In this document: positions 1 to 8,569 of the stretch, piece by piece
How positions within the stretch are numbered: position 1 is the stretch's first letter
How the letters are laid out: the number at the start of each line of letters is the position of its first letter
Source of the DNA: a virus
Length of the DNA: 55,926 nt
IMG/VR virus record: IMGVR_UViG_3300017971_001822
Coordinates: 1 to 55,926 of that record
Direction: 5' to 3' (one strand)
Notes under the pieces: generated by a model
The model's database searches: none
What the model saw: the letters and a program-made list of their open reading frames with translations, nothing else
What the model was told of the DNA's origin: nothing
Position numbers and translations under genes: made by a program

Positions 1-125
1 CCAGTTTGTTTAGCAGCAGCACACAACTCTTTCGTTGTCCCGCCACCTCTTACCCCAATCTCTACGCATATTTTGCGATTGTTAAAAATAACCAAGTGTT
101 TAAGCAAATTAGAATCAGTCCTCAT
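1..125 (-). CDS. SAM-dependent methyltransferase, N-terminal fragment cut by window edge
   Basis: An ATG at 125 follows a GGGGG ribosome site and opens a frame that runs off the left edge (41 codons visible). The visible part contains CVEIGVRGGGTTKEL, which resembles motif I of class I SAM methyltransferases (E-x-G-x-x-x-G-G-x-T) and the equivalent ELGVFKGGTIRQL of the next gene. It is probably a second methyltransferase of the glycan-modification operon. The substrate cannot be inferred, and only the SAM-binding loop is visible. Confidence 0.6.
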   Translation of the reverse strand, partial: MRTDSNLLKHLVIFNNRKICVEIGVRGGGTTKELCAAAKQT

Positions 126-133
126 GATACCCC

Positions 134-694
134 CTATTCTACAACGACGATTTTTCGCTCTTCACCGGACTCAGACGTATCATTAAAATCGACCAACCTA
201 CACGATCTATCGAACTCTTCTGTCCATTCAAAGAATGCTTTCTGTTCATGATCGTCATAGGCGCTATCGTGATTGTAAACCCATTCGTCGAAAACAATAA
301 CTGTATTCGGCACTATAAGATGATTTAGCAATCTTAGAGACTCTATCGTTGAAGAATATAAGTCACAGTCTACGTGTAGTAAACCGATTGGTTGACCGCT
401 CTCTATGTATTGCGGGAGCGTATCGCTAAACCATCCCTTGTATAATTTGACTCCAGATACTTCTGGTATTTTGTTTTTCGCCGACATAGCACCTTTTGGC
501 TTCACTTGTTTTCCATACTTATCTATCCAAGGTTCTGCTATGCCCTCAAACGAATCGAATCCAAAAATTTCAAACTCCTCCGGTAACAATTTTCTTAATT
601 GCCTAATTGTTCCGCCCTTGAATACACCAAGCTCTAGGACGTGCTTTAGATTCTTATCCATAAGCGAGACGGCATGCGTCAGACTATTATTCAT
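134..694 (-). CDS. TylF/MycF-like SAM-dependent methyltransferase
   Basis: A 186-residue Rossmann-type methyltransferase. ELGVFKGGTIRQL (about residues 21-33) is the SAM-binding loop, FGFDSFEGIAEPW (about 44-56) is the acidic turn plus the DSFEG signature of the TylF/Methyltransf_24 group, and HVDCDLYSST follows with acidic residues likely to bind metal. Relatives O-methylate sugars in antibiotic or polysaccharide pathways. It overlaps the sulfotransferase gene upstream by 8 bases and precedes another methyltransferase, so it probably decorates a glycan. The exact acceptor is unknown. Confidence 0.75.
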   Translation of the reverse strand: MNNSLTHAVSLMDKNLKHVLELGVFKGGTIRQLRKLLPEEFEIFGFDSFEGIAEPWIDKYGKQVKPKGAMSAKNKIPEVSGVKLYKGWFSDTLPQYIESGQPIGLLHVDCDLYSSTIESLRLLNHLIVPNTVIVFDEWVYNHDSAYDDHEQKAFFEWTEEFDRSCRLVDFNDTSESGEERKIVVVE

Positions 695-1340
695 TTGTAG
701 CCTCTTTCCATTTGATAAATTCTTGCCTAAACGAGTCCAGATATATTTGATCTTCCTGCAAGACAGGAAATGGGTCGTTATTTTTGGGTTTCCATCCGAC
801 CGTATCTTTGTGAGATACTTCTCCCTTTCTCGCCCATCCGGTTATGTGTTGAGCAATCTGTATGATATCGTTTTCGTTCTCCTGCATTTGTTCGTATGTT
901 ACGGTATGATCTGCGTGTTCTCCCCAATATTTATTTGACGCCAACCATAAGTCTGGCGGCGTGAAATCTTGATTTCCGATCCAGCTTACAGCCTTCTCTT
1001 GTTTCGGTCTGCCATGCCATAGTATTTCCGTGGTCTTCTTGTCGGTTCTCGGCATATCCTTGTATTTGGTTCTCAGAAATTCTGAGAAGTCGTCAAACTC
1101 AATGGATATCCCATTTCTTTCTCTCATTCGGAATACAGACATTAGAACGGGCTGTATATCCCTGCTGAGATTAAGAATTTTTGCGTTAGGCCGCGTTTTT
1201 CTAACAAGGCTAATGTCCAGATGGTGAGTGGCGAATATTTCGAAATACCAACCATACGGCGATTTTAGATTATCATAGATAGTCTTCAAAATCCAATGCG
1301 TACCACTTCTTGGATGTGAAACTGCGCACAAATTAGGCAT
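687..1340 (-). CDS. Sulfotransferase-like protein
   Basis: A 217-residue protein that begins with SHPRSGTHWILKTI (residues 8-21), matching the 5'-phosphosulfate-binding loop of PAPS-dependent sulfotransferases. A second motif, NLSRDIQPVLMSVFRMR (about 57-73), matches the 3'-phosphate-binding region (R-D-x3-x3-S). A short C-terminal VGWKPKNNDPFP resembles the late nucleotide-binding segment. The start is supported by GGAGG six bases before the ATG. It lies inside a glycan operon, so sulfation of a sugar is the likely role, with PAPS supplied by the host. It could also sulfate a protein or small molecule. Confidence 0.75.
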   Translation of the reverse strand: MPNLCAVSHPRSGTHWILKTIYDNLKSPYGWYFEIFATHHLDISLVRKTRPNAKILNLSRDIQPVLMSVFRMRERNGISIEFDDFSEFLRTKYKDMPRTDKKTTEILWHGRPKQEKAVSWIGNQDFTPPDLWLASNKYWGEHADHTVTYEQMQENENDIIQIAQHITGWARKGEVSHKDTVGWKPKNNDPFPVLQEDQIYLDSFRQEFIKWKEATNE

Positions 1341-2904
1341 TGCTATCCTCCATTAATAAGTGAAGTTGCAGTTTGCCCAGATGGAAAAGCATGTCGGCAT
1401 ATGGCTGATGATGTAGTGGAGATATATTCAAGAAAATCAACGCCGTAAGAATCTGCACTTTCTTCCAATCATAGCCCCTAGATACGACATAATCTTTCAG
1501 ATATTCTTCGTACCAAAGGGCACTGTGTTTTCTAAGGAAATCAAACTTGACTACATCTCCTTCTCCTGAGATGTTATATAAGTCTTTGTTGATTAACTCG
1601 TGCGAAATAATGAATCCATGTAGTAGTTTTGCGAAATCATAATAGATGTCTCCAACATCAAGAGATCCGGCGAACTCCTCTCTCCAGTCTAGCAGACAGA
1701 AATTATCTTCTGAAGCGATATACAGAATATTCTCGAAATGCAAATCGCCATGGAATCTTACAGGACTACCATCTAGAACGTAACCCCAATCTAGATTCGA
1801 AAGTATTTTCCCAAGAGACGGCACTCTTATGTCGTTAATGGTTTGTGCTGTATCCTTTCTGTCAAACCTCTTAAAATATTGGTTAACACGACCCATAGTC
1901 TTTTCGAAGTAAAAGCTCTGACACATTTCTTCAAAACCAGTTATGTGTGCTTTCTTTGTCCATAAGTTCTCAAGCCATCCCAGTAGCTTCTTAAATATCG
2001 TAGGCGATGCGGCTTTCGACATGATTTCTCCATCTACAAGCTCATAGCAATACATGTTTTCTGTGCTATCAATGATAGTCGGCACATAACCTTGCAAATC
2101 GCCAGACCTTAATACTCGTCTACCAATGAACCTTTGGTCTGTGGAAAACTTGATAACCTTGTTGTTGCAAAACCAGATGTGCTCATTCTTTTTAGGAAGT
2201 ATCACAGGATCATCTTCTGATTTAAGTCGTTCGCTAGCGTAGTCTAAAGCCTCGATAGTCCCAGTGTCTAACCAAGTAAACCTCTTGGCCACTATGCTGT
2301 CTTGCATCATCTCTTCCAAAGCATACGACTCTCCCCGCTGTATAGATCCACGATCCTTGCCGTCTTCCATAAGGCTCCAAAACTTTTTATAATCAGCAAC
2401 ACCACAGATGCCGATGTACGCATTGTTCTCTGGATGGACGCCTTTCTCATTCAGGCCCTTCGCAACAGTCTGATCCCAAGTGTCCAGCGTGACTGATCTA
2501 TAGTCATTGCCAGCACGCATATCGGCATACCCCATCCAGTTATGGTCTGGCAACGGGATCTGCTCGCTGACTATCGTATCGTTTGGAAAGAAAACAAATG
2601 GACACTGTAATTCGTCTTTGCAAGACAAAAGGGTATAGCCAAGACCGGAATCTGGTCCCTCGTATGGATCGACATCAACAAAGGTAATTTTTCTCTCAGG
2701 ATAGGCTAACTTCAAAAATTGTTTGATTAGATCACCCTTGTATCCAAGAGCGATTACGATCTCCACATCTCGGTCGAACTTATCTAATATATATGATATG
2801 ATCGGCCTGTTGGCAACGGGAACCAGTGTCTTGTTGATGAAGTTGCAATGTTCATCAAGTCTTGAGCCGACTCCAGCACTTGGAATCACGACTTTGTATC
2901 TCAT
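1333..2904 (-). CDS. Fused sugar/choline nucleotidyltransferase and choline/aminoglycoside kinase-like protein
   Basis: About 523 residues. The N-terminal third is a nucleotidyltransferase: PSAGVGSRLDEHCNFINKTL is the G-x-G-x-R...K signature, followed by VANRPIISYIL and FFPNDTIV. The C-terminal part is an APH/choline-kinase fold, with the Brenner-type loop FHGDLHFENIL and the metal-binding LLDWREE. A nucleotidyltransferase joined to a kinase recalls LicC-LicA (phosphocholine activation) or sugar-1-phosphate activation. I chose the ATG at 2904 because AAAGGGA precedes it and it sits just past the stop of the cupin gene. The substrate (choline, ethanolamine or a sugar) is an inference. Confidence 0.75.
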   Translation of the reverse strand: MRYKVVIPSAGVGSRLDEHCNFINKTLVPVANRPIISYILDKFDRDVEIVIALGYKGDLIKQFLKLAYPERKITFVDVDPYEGPDSGLGYTLLSCKDELQCPFVFFPNDTIVSEQIPLPDHNWMGYADMRAGNDYRSVTLDTWDQTVAKGLNEKGVHPENNAYIGICGVADYKKFWSLMEDGKDRGSIQRGESYALEEMMQDSIVAKRFTWLDTGTIEALDYASERLKSEDDPVILPKKNEHIWFCNNKVIKFSTDQRFIGRRVLRSGDLQGYVPTIIDSTENMYCYELVDGEIMSKAASPTIFKKLLGWLENLWTKKAHITGFEEMCQSFYFEKTMGRVNQYFKRFDRKDTAQTINDIRVPSLGKILSNLDWGYVLDGSPVRFHGDLHFENILYIASEDNFCLLDWREEFAGSLDVGDIYYDFAKLLHGFIISHELINKDLYNISGEGDVVKFDFLRKHSALWYEEYLKDYVVSRGYDWKKVQILTALIFLNISPLHHQPYADMLFHLGKLQLHLLMEDSNA

Positions 2905-2905
2905 T

Positions 2906-3247
2906 TCATTCCCTTTCGTAATCATCCTCTATCCTGATGACATCATCCATCTCTGGCGTGGATGCTTCAAGGTAGATGCAATCGGTAGCGCCTTCCATTC
3001 TGTGCGTTCTTCCGGCGCGAATCGTCATGCTTTCGTCCGCATAGAGACGACATATCATTTCTTTATCGCTGTCTTCATCTATCAAGATTATCCGCAATAT
3101 GCCGCTAATGACATATATCGTTTCTGTCTTGTGCTCGTGATACTGAAGGCTACACCTGTGATTCTCTTTCATTGTGAGCCTCTTAAGACAATATTGATCA
3201 TTAAGTTCAAGAAGTTCTTCGCTGCCCCACGGTTTATCTGTAATCAT
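2906..3247 (-). CDS. Cupin, mannose-6-phosphate isomerase type II-like
   Basis: A 113-residue single cupin domain. KPWGSEELL near the N-terminus is characteristic of the ManC/PMI-II cupin, and LQYHEHKTETIYVISG carries the metal-binding His/His/Glu set. RAGRTHRMEGA supplies the second conserved histidine. Family members isomerise sugar phosphates or bind sugars. The ATG at 3247 has GGAG about 10 bases upstream; a TTG 15 bases earlier is less likely. It is coupled on both sides to the nucleotidyltransferase and the GatZ-like gene, so sugar-nucleotide synthesis fits. Confidence 0.7.
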   Translation of the reverse strand: MITDKPWGSEELLELNDQYCLKRLTMKENHRCSLQYHEHKTETIYVISGILRIILIDEDSDKEMICRLYADESMTIRAGRTHRMEGATDCIYLEASTPEMDDVIRIEDDYERE

Positions 3248-4250
3248 CACAGTGCTCTCCAAAACTTATTGCGTAATGACGAATAACTTTGTAGATTGTA
3301 TCTATAATACACTTTTCAACATCTGTATAGCCCTGTAGGGAACGAATGATCTCTCTGTATTCGTTAGATTGATAATGATAGTGTCCACCCAACATCGTAA
3401 TTGCGAATGCGTTTGGGTAGTCATCTTCAACTATCCATTTGCACCAATTCCCGCTGTTAACAACAAGTCGGCTGAATTCGCTCGTATCTACACCATAGAT
3501 AGACGCCAATAACATGATACATTGAGTTTGTATGACACCAAGTTGTGGCGCGATATTGATGGCATCTACTATCCCTCTTCTCTCCATTATTTGTCGTTTG
3601 TTAAGATAATCTGCATTATGCTCTTTAAGCCTAATATTTTTTGATTTTAGCAATTGTGCAGTTTTGGAAACCGCATCCTTGTCGAATCTACCGATATTGC
3701 CCATCCCCTTAACCAGACTGCCAGTTTGAACAACATAGAATGCAGGATCGCAATGCTCAAGGAACCTGTCCAGAGTTTTTGATAGCTTTTCCGTGTCTGT
3801 CTCGGCAACTCCAACATTCTCATCTGTTCCTATCTCGAAGAGCATATCTGGCTCAATGCTTTTGGCGAATTCAATCAACTCGATGGTTCTTTCTATTTTA
3901 GTATCATAATCTACTTCCATATGGCATAGGTCCAAATGTATCAAATCGAATCCGTTAGAAATATCATTGAATATAGTCCGCTTGACAGAATCCATCGTGT
4001 TTCTTCTCGAACCGAAGCCGGGGCCGCAATGGTCTCTGCATATTTTGACGTCTGAGTTCTTGTATCTAGACTTCATGACATAGATAAATTCGGCATAATC
4101 GTCTGTCATAAATACATATCCTTGATTATAATCAATCTGATTCCTAGAGCAAATTAACATCAATTGCTTTTTATGGTCTTCAGAATACTTGAAGACTGCC
4201 TCTATGACTTCTCTACTCATCGGCCCAAATGCCAATCTAGATGTCAACAC
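3234..4250 (-). CDS. GatZ/KbaZ-like (tagatose-bisphosphate aldolase accessory) TIM-barrel protein
   Basis: 338 residues resembling the GatZ/KbaZ family. ICSRNQIDYNQGYVFMTDDY corresponds to the family's S-N-Q-V...GGYTGMTP stretch, KICRDHCGPGF to its GGDHLGP, IHLDLCHM to its IHLDAS, and SGNWCKWI occurs late in both. Classical GatZ supports the GatY aldolase; no GatY partner is seen here, so it may act alone on a sugar phosphate. The start is a GTG (the next codon is TTG) and is uncertain. It overlaps the HAD and cupin genes, which places it in the glycan precursor pathway. Confidence 0.55.
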   Translation of the reverse strand: MLTSRLAFGPMSREVIEAVFKYSEDHKKQLMLICSRNQIDYNQGYVFMTDDYAEFIYVMKSRYKNSDVKICRDHCGPGFGSRRNTMDSVKRTIFNDISNGFDLIHLDLCHMEVDYDTKIERTIELIEFAKSIEPDMLFEIGTDENVGVAETDTEKLSKTLDRFLEHCDPAFYVVQTGSLVKGMGNIGRFDKDAVSKTAQLLKSKNIRLKEHNADYLNKRQIMERRGIVDAINIAPQLGVIQTQCIMLLASIYGVDTSEFSRLVVNSGNWCKWIVEDDYPNAFAITMLGGHYHYQSNEYREIIRSLQGYTDVEKCIIDTIYKVIRHYAISFGEHCDDYR

Positions 4251-4608
4251 TCCCCAACCCCCTATCTCTAGGTATATTCACACCAGATGCTGTTGGTTGT
4301 CCGTCCGGTTTCTTGTCATTAATAACAATTCTTGATCCTCGCGGTAAGCCCATCACGATATCGTCATAGAATAAGCCGCATTCTTCCAGTTGTTGTTTAG
4401 TGATATCAAACGAACTTGGCGGTCTGCCAGTTGTGAGAACGATTCGATACCCGCTATGTCTCCACTTCGAAAACGCTTCTTTAACTCCGGGCAACAAATC
4501 TTCCGATGGGTTGATCTCATTTATATTGCACCTGCCACCAAAATGTTTGAAGATACATCCGTCTATATCGCAAAAAACGGTCTTAATTTCCTTTGCGGGA
4601 TCATCCAT
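4237..4608 (-). CDS. HAD-superfamily phosphatase, short
   Basis: A 123-residue HAD-like protein. FCDIDGCIF carries the D-x-D nucleophile motif, LTTGRP is motif II, and VINDKKPDGQP provides the K/DD-type metal-binding end. There is no large cap domain, as in KDO-8-phosphate-phosphatase-like small HADs. The ATG at 4608 is chosen because AGGAG lies eight bases before it; longer starts run back into the glycosyltransferase gene. It is likely to dephosphorylate a sugar phosphate made by the neighbouring GatZ-like and cupin enzymes. Confidence 0.65.
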   Translation of the reverse strand: MDDPAKEIKTVFCDIDGCIFKHFGGRCNINEINPSEDLLPGVKEAFSKWRHSGYRIVLTTGRPPSSFDITKQQLEECGLFYDDIVMGLPRGSRIVINDKKPDGQPTASGVNIPRDRGLGSVDI

Positions 4609-5389
4609 TGCCCCACTCCTTTCCTTCGTTTGCCACCAACTCGTTCTTCTTTCGTTTGGATTCAAAAGCTAGCCCATTGTCTCTGACAGTCTTTAGAAAC
4701 TTTTGTCTTCTCATGTGCCAGATATGATATGTGCTTACCTTATTATCCACATAAATATCTGCACCAGATTGAACCAATCTGTGCAGAATGTCGATATCTT
4801 CCCAACCGTAATAGTCTGCGAAATCTTCGTCGTACCCGCCAATATCCATCAATCGTTTCACATGAGCGGCGAATCCTGCATGGAAAGCTCTAGGCTCCAT
4901 AGGATTCCTAAGCGTATGAATAGCACGATGACCAAGTTGCTCGACAGAGACAGTGGGATTGGCCAGAATCTTCGGCGTCTCTGGCTCCTGAAGCTCGACC
5001 ATCCTGATCGGGCGGTAGATTATATCTTTTATCTTAGCCACCCTCTCTATGTGGTCTTCGCCTTCGGTAAAGATCTCAGGATCTCTCGTTGTCATAACTT
5101 CGCACTGGAGTCTCTTGAGAACATAGTTCCTTATCATACATCCATTTCTTTCGACCGCAGGATCTCTCTCAAACGTAAAGTACGCTAGATTATATTCTGC
5201 GAGGTCGGACAGATCTTCGTGAGGCCCGTCATTTACCACCAGAAAGATCCAGTCTTGGTCTGGCAATGTAGTTTTGAATCTCTTGAGCGTAGGAATAAGA
5301 AGATTCTTCCTCTTAAAGTTGGGGATGAACATCACCACTCTGCGATTCGTTACTGACCAGTCAAAATCGTGTTGTGTGATTTTAGCCAT
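4601..5389 (-). CDS. Glycosyltransferase family 2 (GT-A), GalNAc-transferase-like C-terminus
   Basis: About 262 residues. VVMFIPNFKRKNLLIPTLKR is the typical GT-2 N-terminal strand and helix, ERDPAVERNGCMIRNYVLKR resembles the R-N-x-G/A-x-x-x-x motif, and GYDEDFADYYGWEDIDILHR is the acceptor-side motif of Glyco_transf_7/chondroitin-polymerase-like enzymes (G-x-D/E-...-G-W-E-D). The ATG at 5389 has AAGGAAG upstream and overlaps the polymerase stop by eight bases. It probably transfers an activated sugar made by the downstream genes. Donor and acceptor are not identifiable. Confidence 0.75.
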   Translation of the reverse strand: MAKITQHDFDWSVTNRRVVMFIPNFKRKNLLIPTLKRFKTTLPDQDWIFLVVNDGPHEDLSDLAEYNLAYFTFERDPAVERNGCMIRNYVLKRLQCEVMTTRDPEIFTEGEDHIERVAKIKDIIYRPIRMVELQEPETPKILANPTVSVEQLGHRAIHTLRNPMEPRAFHAGFAAHVKRLMDIGGYDEDFADYYGWEDIDILHRLVQSGADIYVDNKVSTYHIWHMRRQKFLKTVRDNGLAFESKRKKNELVANEGKEWGNG

Positions 5390-7697
5390 CGCCTTCTTCC
5401 TTGAAATCTTCATCCAGAACAGTCTCGTCTCCGACATCGTTGATTAGATTCTGCCCAAACCACAGTTTGTCCAGTGCTGCCACGCCGAGGAAATCGAACT
5501 TTACAGCACCAACATATTCGGCATTCGACATTTCGAAGCCGACTACCCTGCTCTTGTCTTTCGCATCATAGGATAGTGGTGCTATCTGATTAATCGGGAC
5601 ATCTGCGATTACCACGCCAGCGGCATGTCTTGATTGAGCCTTATTGGTCCCCTCAATTCGCATCGCTTGGTCAAATAGTGGCTTATACCACTCATAAGCT
5701 TCTGCGACTTGTTCGATGTTGTCTATCGTCCATCTGAGTATGCCATAATCTGGATCGTCATTTTCTTTCCTAAGCTGTTGTAATTCATCTGCTATTGCTG
5801 CTTCGTCAGGAATATGTTTAGTAATCTCGTTACATAAATCGAATGGGCTCATACTAGCTTCGTTGGGATCTTTCCCTTCTTTCTGTGCCTTGACCTTCAT
5901 CAAATGTTTGACAGTTTCGGGTTGAGCCCTAAATACTTCCTTCAGTGCTGCTTTTCCTTGAAGCCTGTTGAATGTGATCATCTGAGCAACATAATCTTCA
6001 CCCCATCTCTCTTTGAGGTATTCCATGATGCTGGATCTGAATGCAACACCAAAGTCGACATCGATATCAGGCAGACTCACACGTCCAGCGTGTCTAGTTG
6101 TCGATTTTGATTCATCTAGCTCGTTTGTGAGACCAATCGCGTATGCTATATGAGAATTGCTCGGATTTTCTTCGCTAGTTTTCGCATCATTAAAATACAA
6201 CCACATCTTAGGATTATGTTCGTCGATCCATCTTGCTTCTTCTTTAAGCAAGTCTAGATTCTTAATTCTCTTCATCTTTGCACAAGTAATAGCTAGACTT
6301 TTTCTCTCTTCGTCCATGTCCCTATTGGAAATGTTCTGAATGTTTTCCATGTACCAAGTCATAAAATCTGTATGCCCGACATCAAAGTGGGGAGGGATGT
6401 TTCTTGATGCATTGTAGAATCTCTCAAAGTACAAGCCATATTCTATCGGGTCAATGCCGGTAATTCCAACCAAATAGTTCACAAGAGAACCAGCGCCTGA
6501 ACCTCTCCCTTTTCCTCTGGGACCATGATTTTCATCTACGAATCTACAGGCGTCTTGCATGATGAGGAAATAATCTGCGAGGCCAGCTTCCTCAATAACT
6601 GTCAATTCCCTTTGGAGTCTTTCCCAATACTGCTTCTTTTCGCTATCAGATTTGTCTCGGAGTTTGACCTTCGCCCCTTCTATGCACAATTGCTTCAGAT
6701 ATTCGTCTGAACCCAGAGAGTCTTTTCCCATGTCTTCATTGACGAATTTAGGCAACCTTGGCTTCTTTGCCAAATTGGATACTTTGATCTTATCGGCAAT
6801 TTCTAGAGATGCTTCTATTTCGTGTGGCTCATAATGCTCTTCCATTTCTTTCTGGTCGAAGATATGAAATTGATCTAGATAGAAAAATGCCATAATGTCG
6901 CCACCGCTTTTCTTAAGCCTGTCCTGTTCTTCTGCTGTCGTATGCATTTGACTATATAACAATATCCTATGATCTTCTGCATCTTTCTTATGCGTATAAT
7001 GGGAATCTAATGTGGCAACAGATTGCACATCCAGATCTTTAGCCATCTGTCTCAAACATTCTAAAACGACCTTCTGTATAGTCATGCCTTCTTCTTGAAG
7101 TTCTAGGTAATAATTCTCTTTGCCAAAAATCTTTTGATGCTTCTCTATGATTTGTGCAGCGACATCTTGCCAATTTGGAACAAGAAGCTCTTTCACCTTC
7201 GCTATATTCTCTGTCTGGCAACCAACCAGACAAGCTTCTCTAAAATCTGTAAACAAAGACATCGGTAATTCACCCGCTATGCATGCAGATAGACACAATA
7301 AGTTTCCAGCAGCAGCATATTGGGCTAAGTTTTCAAGATCTATTCGTGGTTTTCTGTAAAACCAATCTGGTCGATTAGTCGCGCTGACTAAAGCCATAAG
7401 CTCTTTGATTCCGTCGTCATTTTTTGCCAATACTATTAAATGGTTTCTCTTGTCGTTTTCTTTAGTCTTAATGCTTGGGTCGTTCTGGCATATATAAAGT
7501 TCTATGCCAGATATAGGCTTAATTCCTGCTTTCTTACAAGCTTTATGATGATCAACCATTGCCGCTATATTCCCATGATCTGTAATGGCAATTGCTGGAG
7601 CACCGATTTCTTTAGCTCTCTCTACGATTTTGCGGGGAGATGGCAAACCGTCAAGTAGCGAATAGTGAGAATGCACATGTAGTGGGACGTATGACAT
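5382..7697 (-). CDS. dnaE: DNA polymerase III alpha (PHP/C-family), lacking the C-terminal half
   Basis: 771 residues. The PHP domain is intact: HVHSHYS (7-13), TDHGN (39-43), GIELYI (64-69), LDSHYTH (230-236), so Mn/Zn-dependent proofreading is possible. The palm follows, with RGKGRGSGAGS (394-404), PDIDVDF (543-549), SRHAAGVVI (689-697) and KFDFLG (733-738), which carry the catalytic aspartates. Two oddities: about 110 residues are inserted (roughly 431-540) between YFERFYN and SLPDIDVDF, and the protein ends about 30 residues after the last catalytic motif. The fingers, clamp-binding and OB domains of full-length DnaE (about 1,100 residues) are absent. The rest may lie outside the window. 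Confidence 0.9.
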   Translation of the reverse strand: MSYVPLHVHSHYSLLDGLPSPRKIVERAKEIGAPAIAITDHGNIAAMVDHHKACKKAGIKPISGIELYICQNDPSIKTKENDKRNHLIVLAKNDDGIKELMALVSATNRPDWFYRKPRIDLENLAQYAAAGNLLCLSACIAGELPMSLFTDFREACLVGCQTENIAKVKELLVPNWQDVAAQIIEKHQKIFGKENYYLELQEEGMTIQKVVLECLRQMAKDLDVQSVATLDSHYTHKKDAEDHRILLYSQMHTTAEEQDRLKKSGGDIMAFFYLDQFHIFDQKEMEEHYEPHEIEASLEIADKIKVSNLAKKPRLPKFVNEDMGKDSLGSDEYLKQLCIEGAKVKLRDKSDSEKKQYWERLQRELTVIEEAGLADYFLIMQDACRFVDENHGPRGKGRGSGAGSLVNYLVGITGIDPIEYGLYFERFYNASRNIPPHFDVGHTDFMTWYMENIQNISNRDMDEERKSLAITCAKMKRIKNLDLLKEEARWIDEHNPKMWLYFNDAKTSEENPSNSHIAYAIGLTNELDESKSTTRHAGRVSLPDIDVDFGVAFRSSIMEYLKERWGEDYVAQMITFNRLQGKAALKEVFRAQPETVKHLMKVKAQKEGKDPNEASMSPFDLCNEITKHIPDEAAIADELQQLRKENDDPDYGILRWTIDNIEQVAEAYEWYKPLFDQAMRIEGTNKAQSRHAAGVVIADVPINQIAPLSYDAKDKSRVVGFEMSNAEYVGAVKFDFLGVAALDKLWFGQNLINDVGDETVLDEDFKEEGDG

Positions 7698-8569
7698 TAT
7701 TTTTTCTCCTCTTGGCCGTACTTGTTTTGCAAATAATCAGAGCCGAAACAGACGAAATCGCTCCAAACCTTTTGGCAAACATCTTCCTTGTTGAAAGGAC
7801 ACATTCTACATTTCCACGATCTGTTTCTTAGAACTAATGACGTCTTGGCTGTTTTGAAAAATTTCCAGATAGCCGCGATTGTCATGGCGATATCTTGGCA
7901 ATTGAATGAGATCGTTATTGGCCCACCATCTTCCATGTAGTAGAAAGTAATCAAAATGTTTTTGTACTTGCCGTAAAGTTGTGTTCCTGCAAGGTGGTAA
8001 AGGCGGGACTGTACCTGAGACATTAACTCGATTGCATCGATTAACCTTCTTGTATAGAAATCTTCTCGTTTCCCAGTCTTCCAGTCGATGATTTCTAATG
8101 TATCTTCGCTGATCTCGTGAACAAGGTCGATGAATCCTCTTACTCTGAATTGTTCGTCGCCGACTTTCCATTCTTCTCCGGGCATCTCGATCCTGAACCA
8201 TTTTTCGACATCGATTACTTTGAGCTTATATGGATTGTAGAAATCGTCAGCGAGAACAGCTTCAAGGCATAGCCGACATTTCTTGAAATCCGCTGCTTCG
8301 CCACGACTAGTAGTTCGTCGTATTTCCACGCCGGGATTTGCAGATACGTGCATATCCCATGCTCGTTCTAATAACCACTTGTAGTCTATGTGAGTCTTGC
8401 CTCGCTTTTTGAGCTTGGCCATCCATTCAAGAACTTGATGGACTATCTTTCCTTGTAGCGCAGCTTTGCCAGACGTAGACTTCATGGAGAGCATCTGCTG
8501 GAGCATAAATTTGAACGAGCAATGATAGTAAGTATTGATCGAGCTTGCGCTACATTTCTTAACGTCCAT
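7697..8569 (-). CDS. PD-(D/E)xK nuclease with Fe-S-type cysteines (Cas4/RecB-like), copy 1
   Basis: 290 residues. It starts with SASSINTYYHCSFKF, a pattern typical of RecB/AddB-type nucleases with an N-terminal cluster cysteine. It then has QGKIVHQVLE, FRVRGFIDLVHE...LEIIDWKTGK (the D...D-W-K catalytic core) and QVQSRLYHL (the QxxxY motif). The C-terminal CRMCPFNKEDVC completes a likely 4Fe-4S site. Relatives resect DNA ends in recombination. It is adjacent to polymerase and primase genes; a second copy lies at 17124-18095 next to RNase H. Confidence 0.8.
   Translation of the reverse strand: MDVKKCSASSINTYYHCSFKFMLQQMLSMKSTSGKAALQGKIVHQVLEWMAKLKKRGKTHIDYKWLLERAWDMHVSANPGVEIRRTTSRGEAADFKKCRLCLEAVLADDFYNPYKLKVIDVEKWFRIEMPGEEWKVGDEQFRVRGFIDLVHEISEDTLEIIDWKTGKREDFYTRRLIDAIELMSQVQSRLYHLAGTQLYGKYKNILITFYYMEDGGPITISFNCQDIAMTIAAIWKFFKTAKTSLVLRNRSWKCRMCPFNKEDVCQKVWSDFVCFGSDYLQNKYGQEEKK

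Noticed and set aside
2723-3286. Plus-strand 187-codon frame opposite the cupin and nucleotidyltransferase
   Set aside because: Both minus-strand genes there have clear families and ribosome sites; the plus frame has neither.
5382-5600. Split intein at the end of the polymerase, as in cyanobacterial DnaE
   Set aside because: The last 30 residues contain no intein start (Cys plus conserved A/B blocks) and the break is at a different place in the fold.
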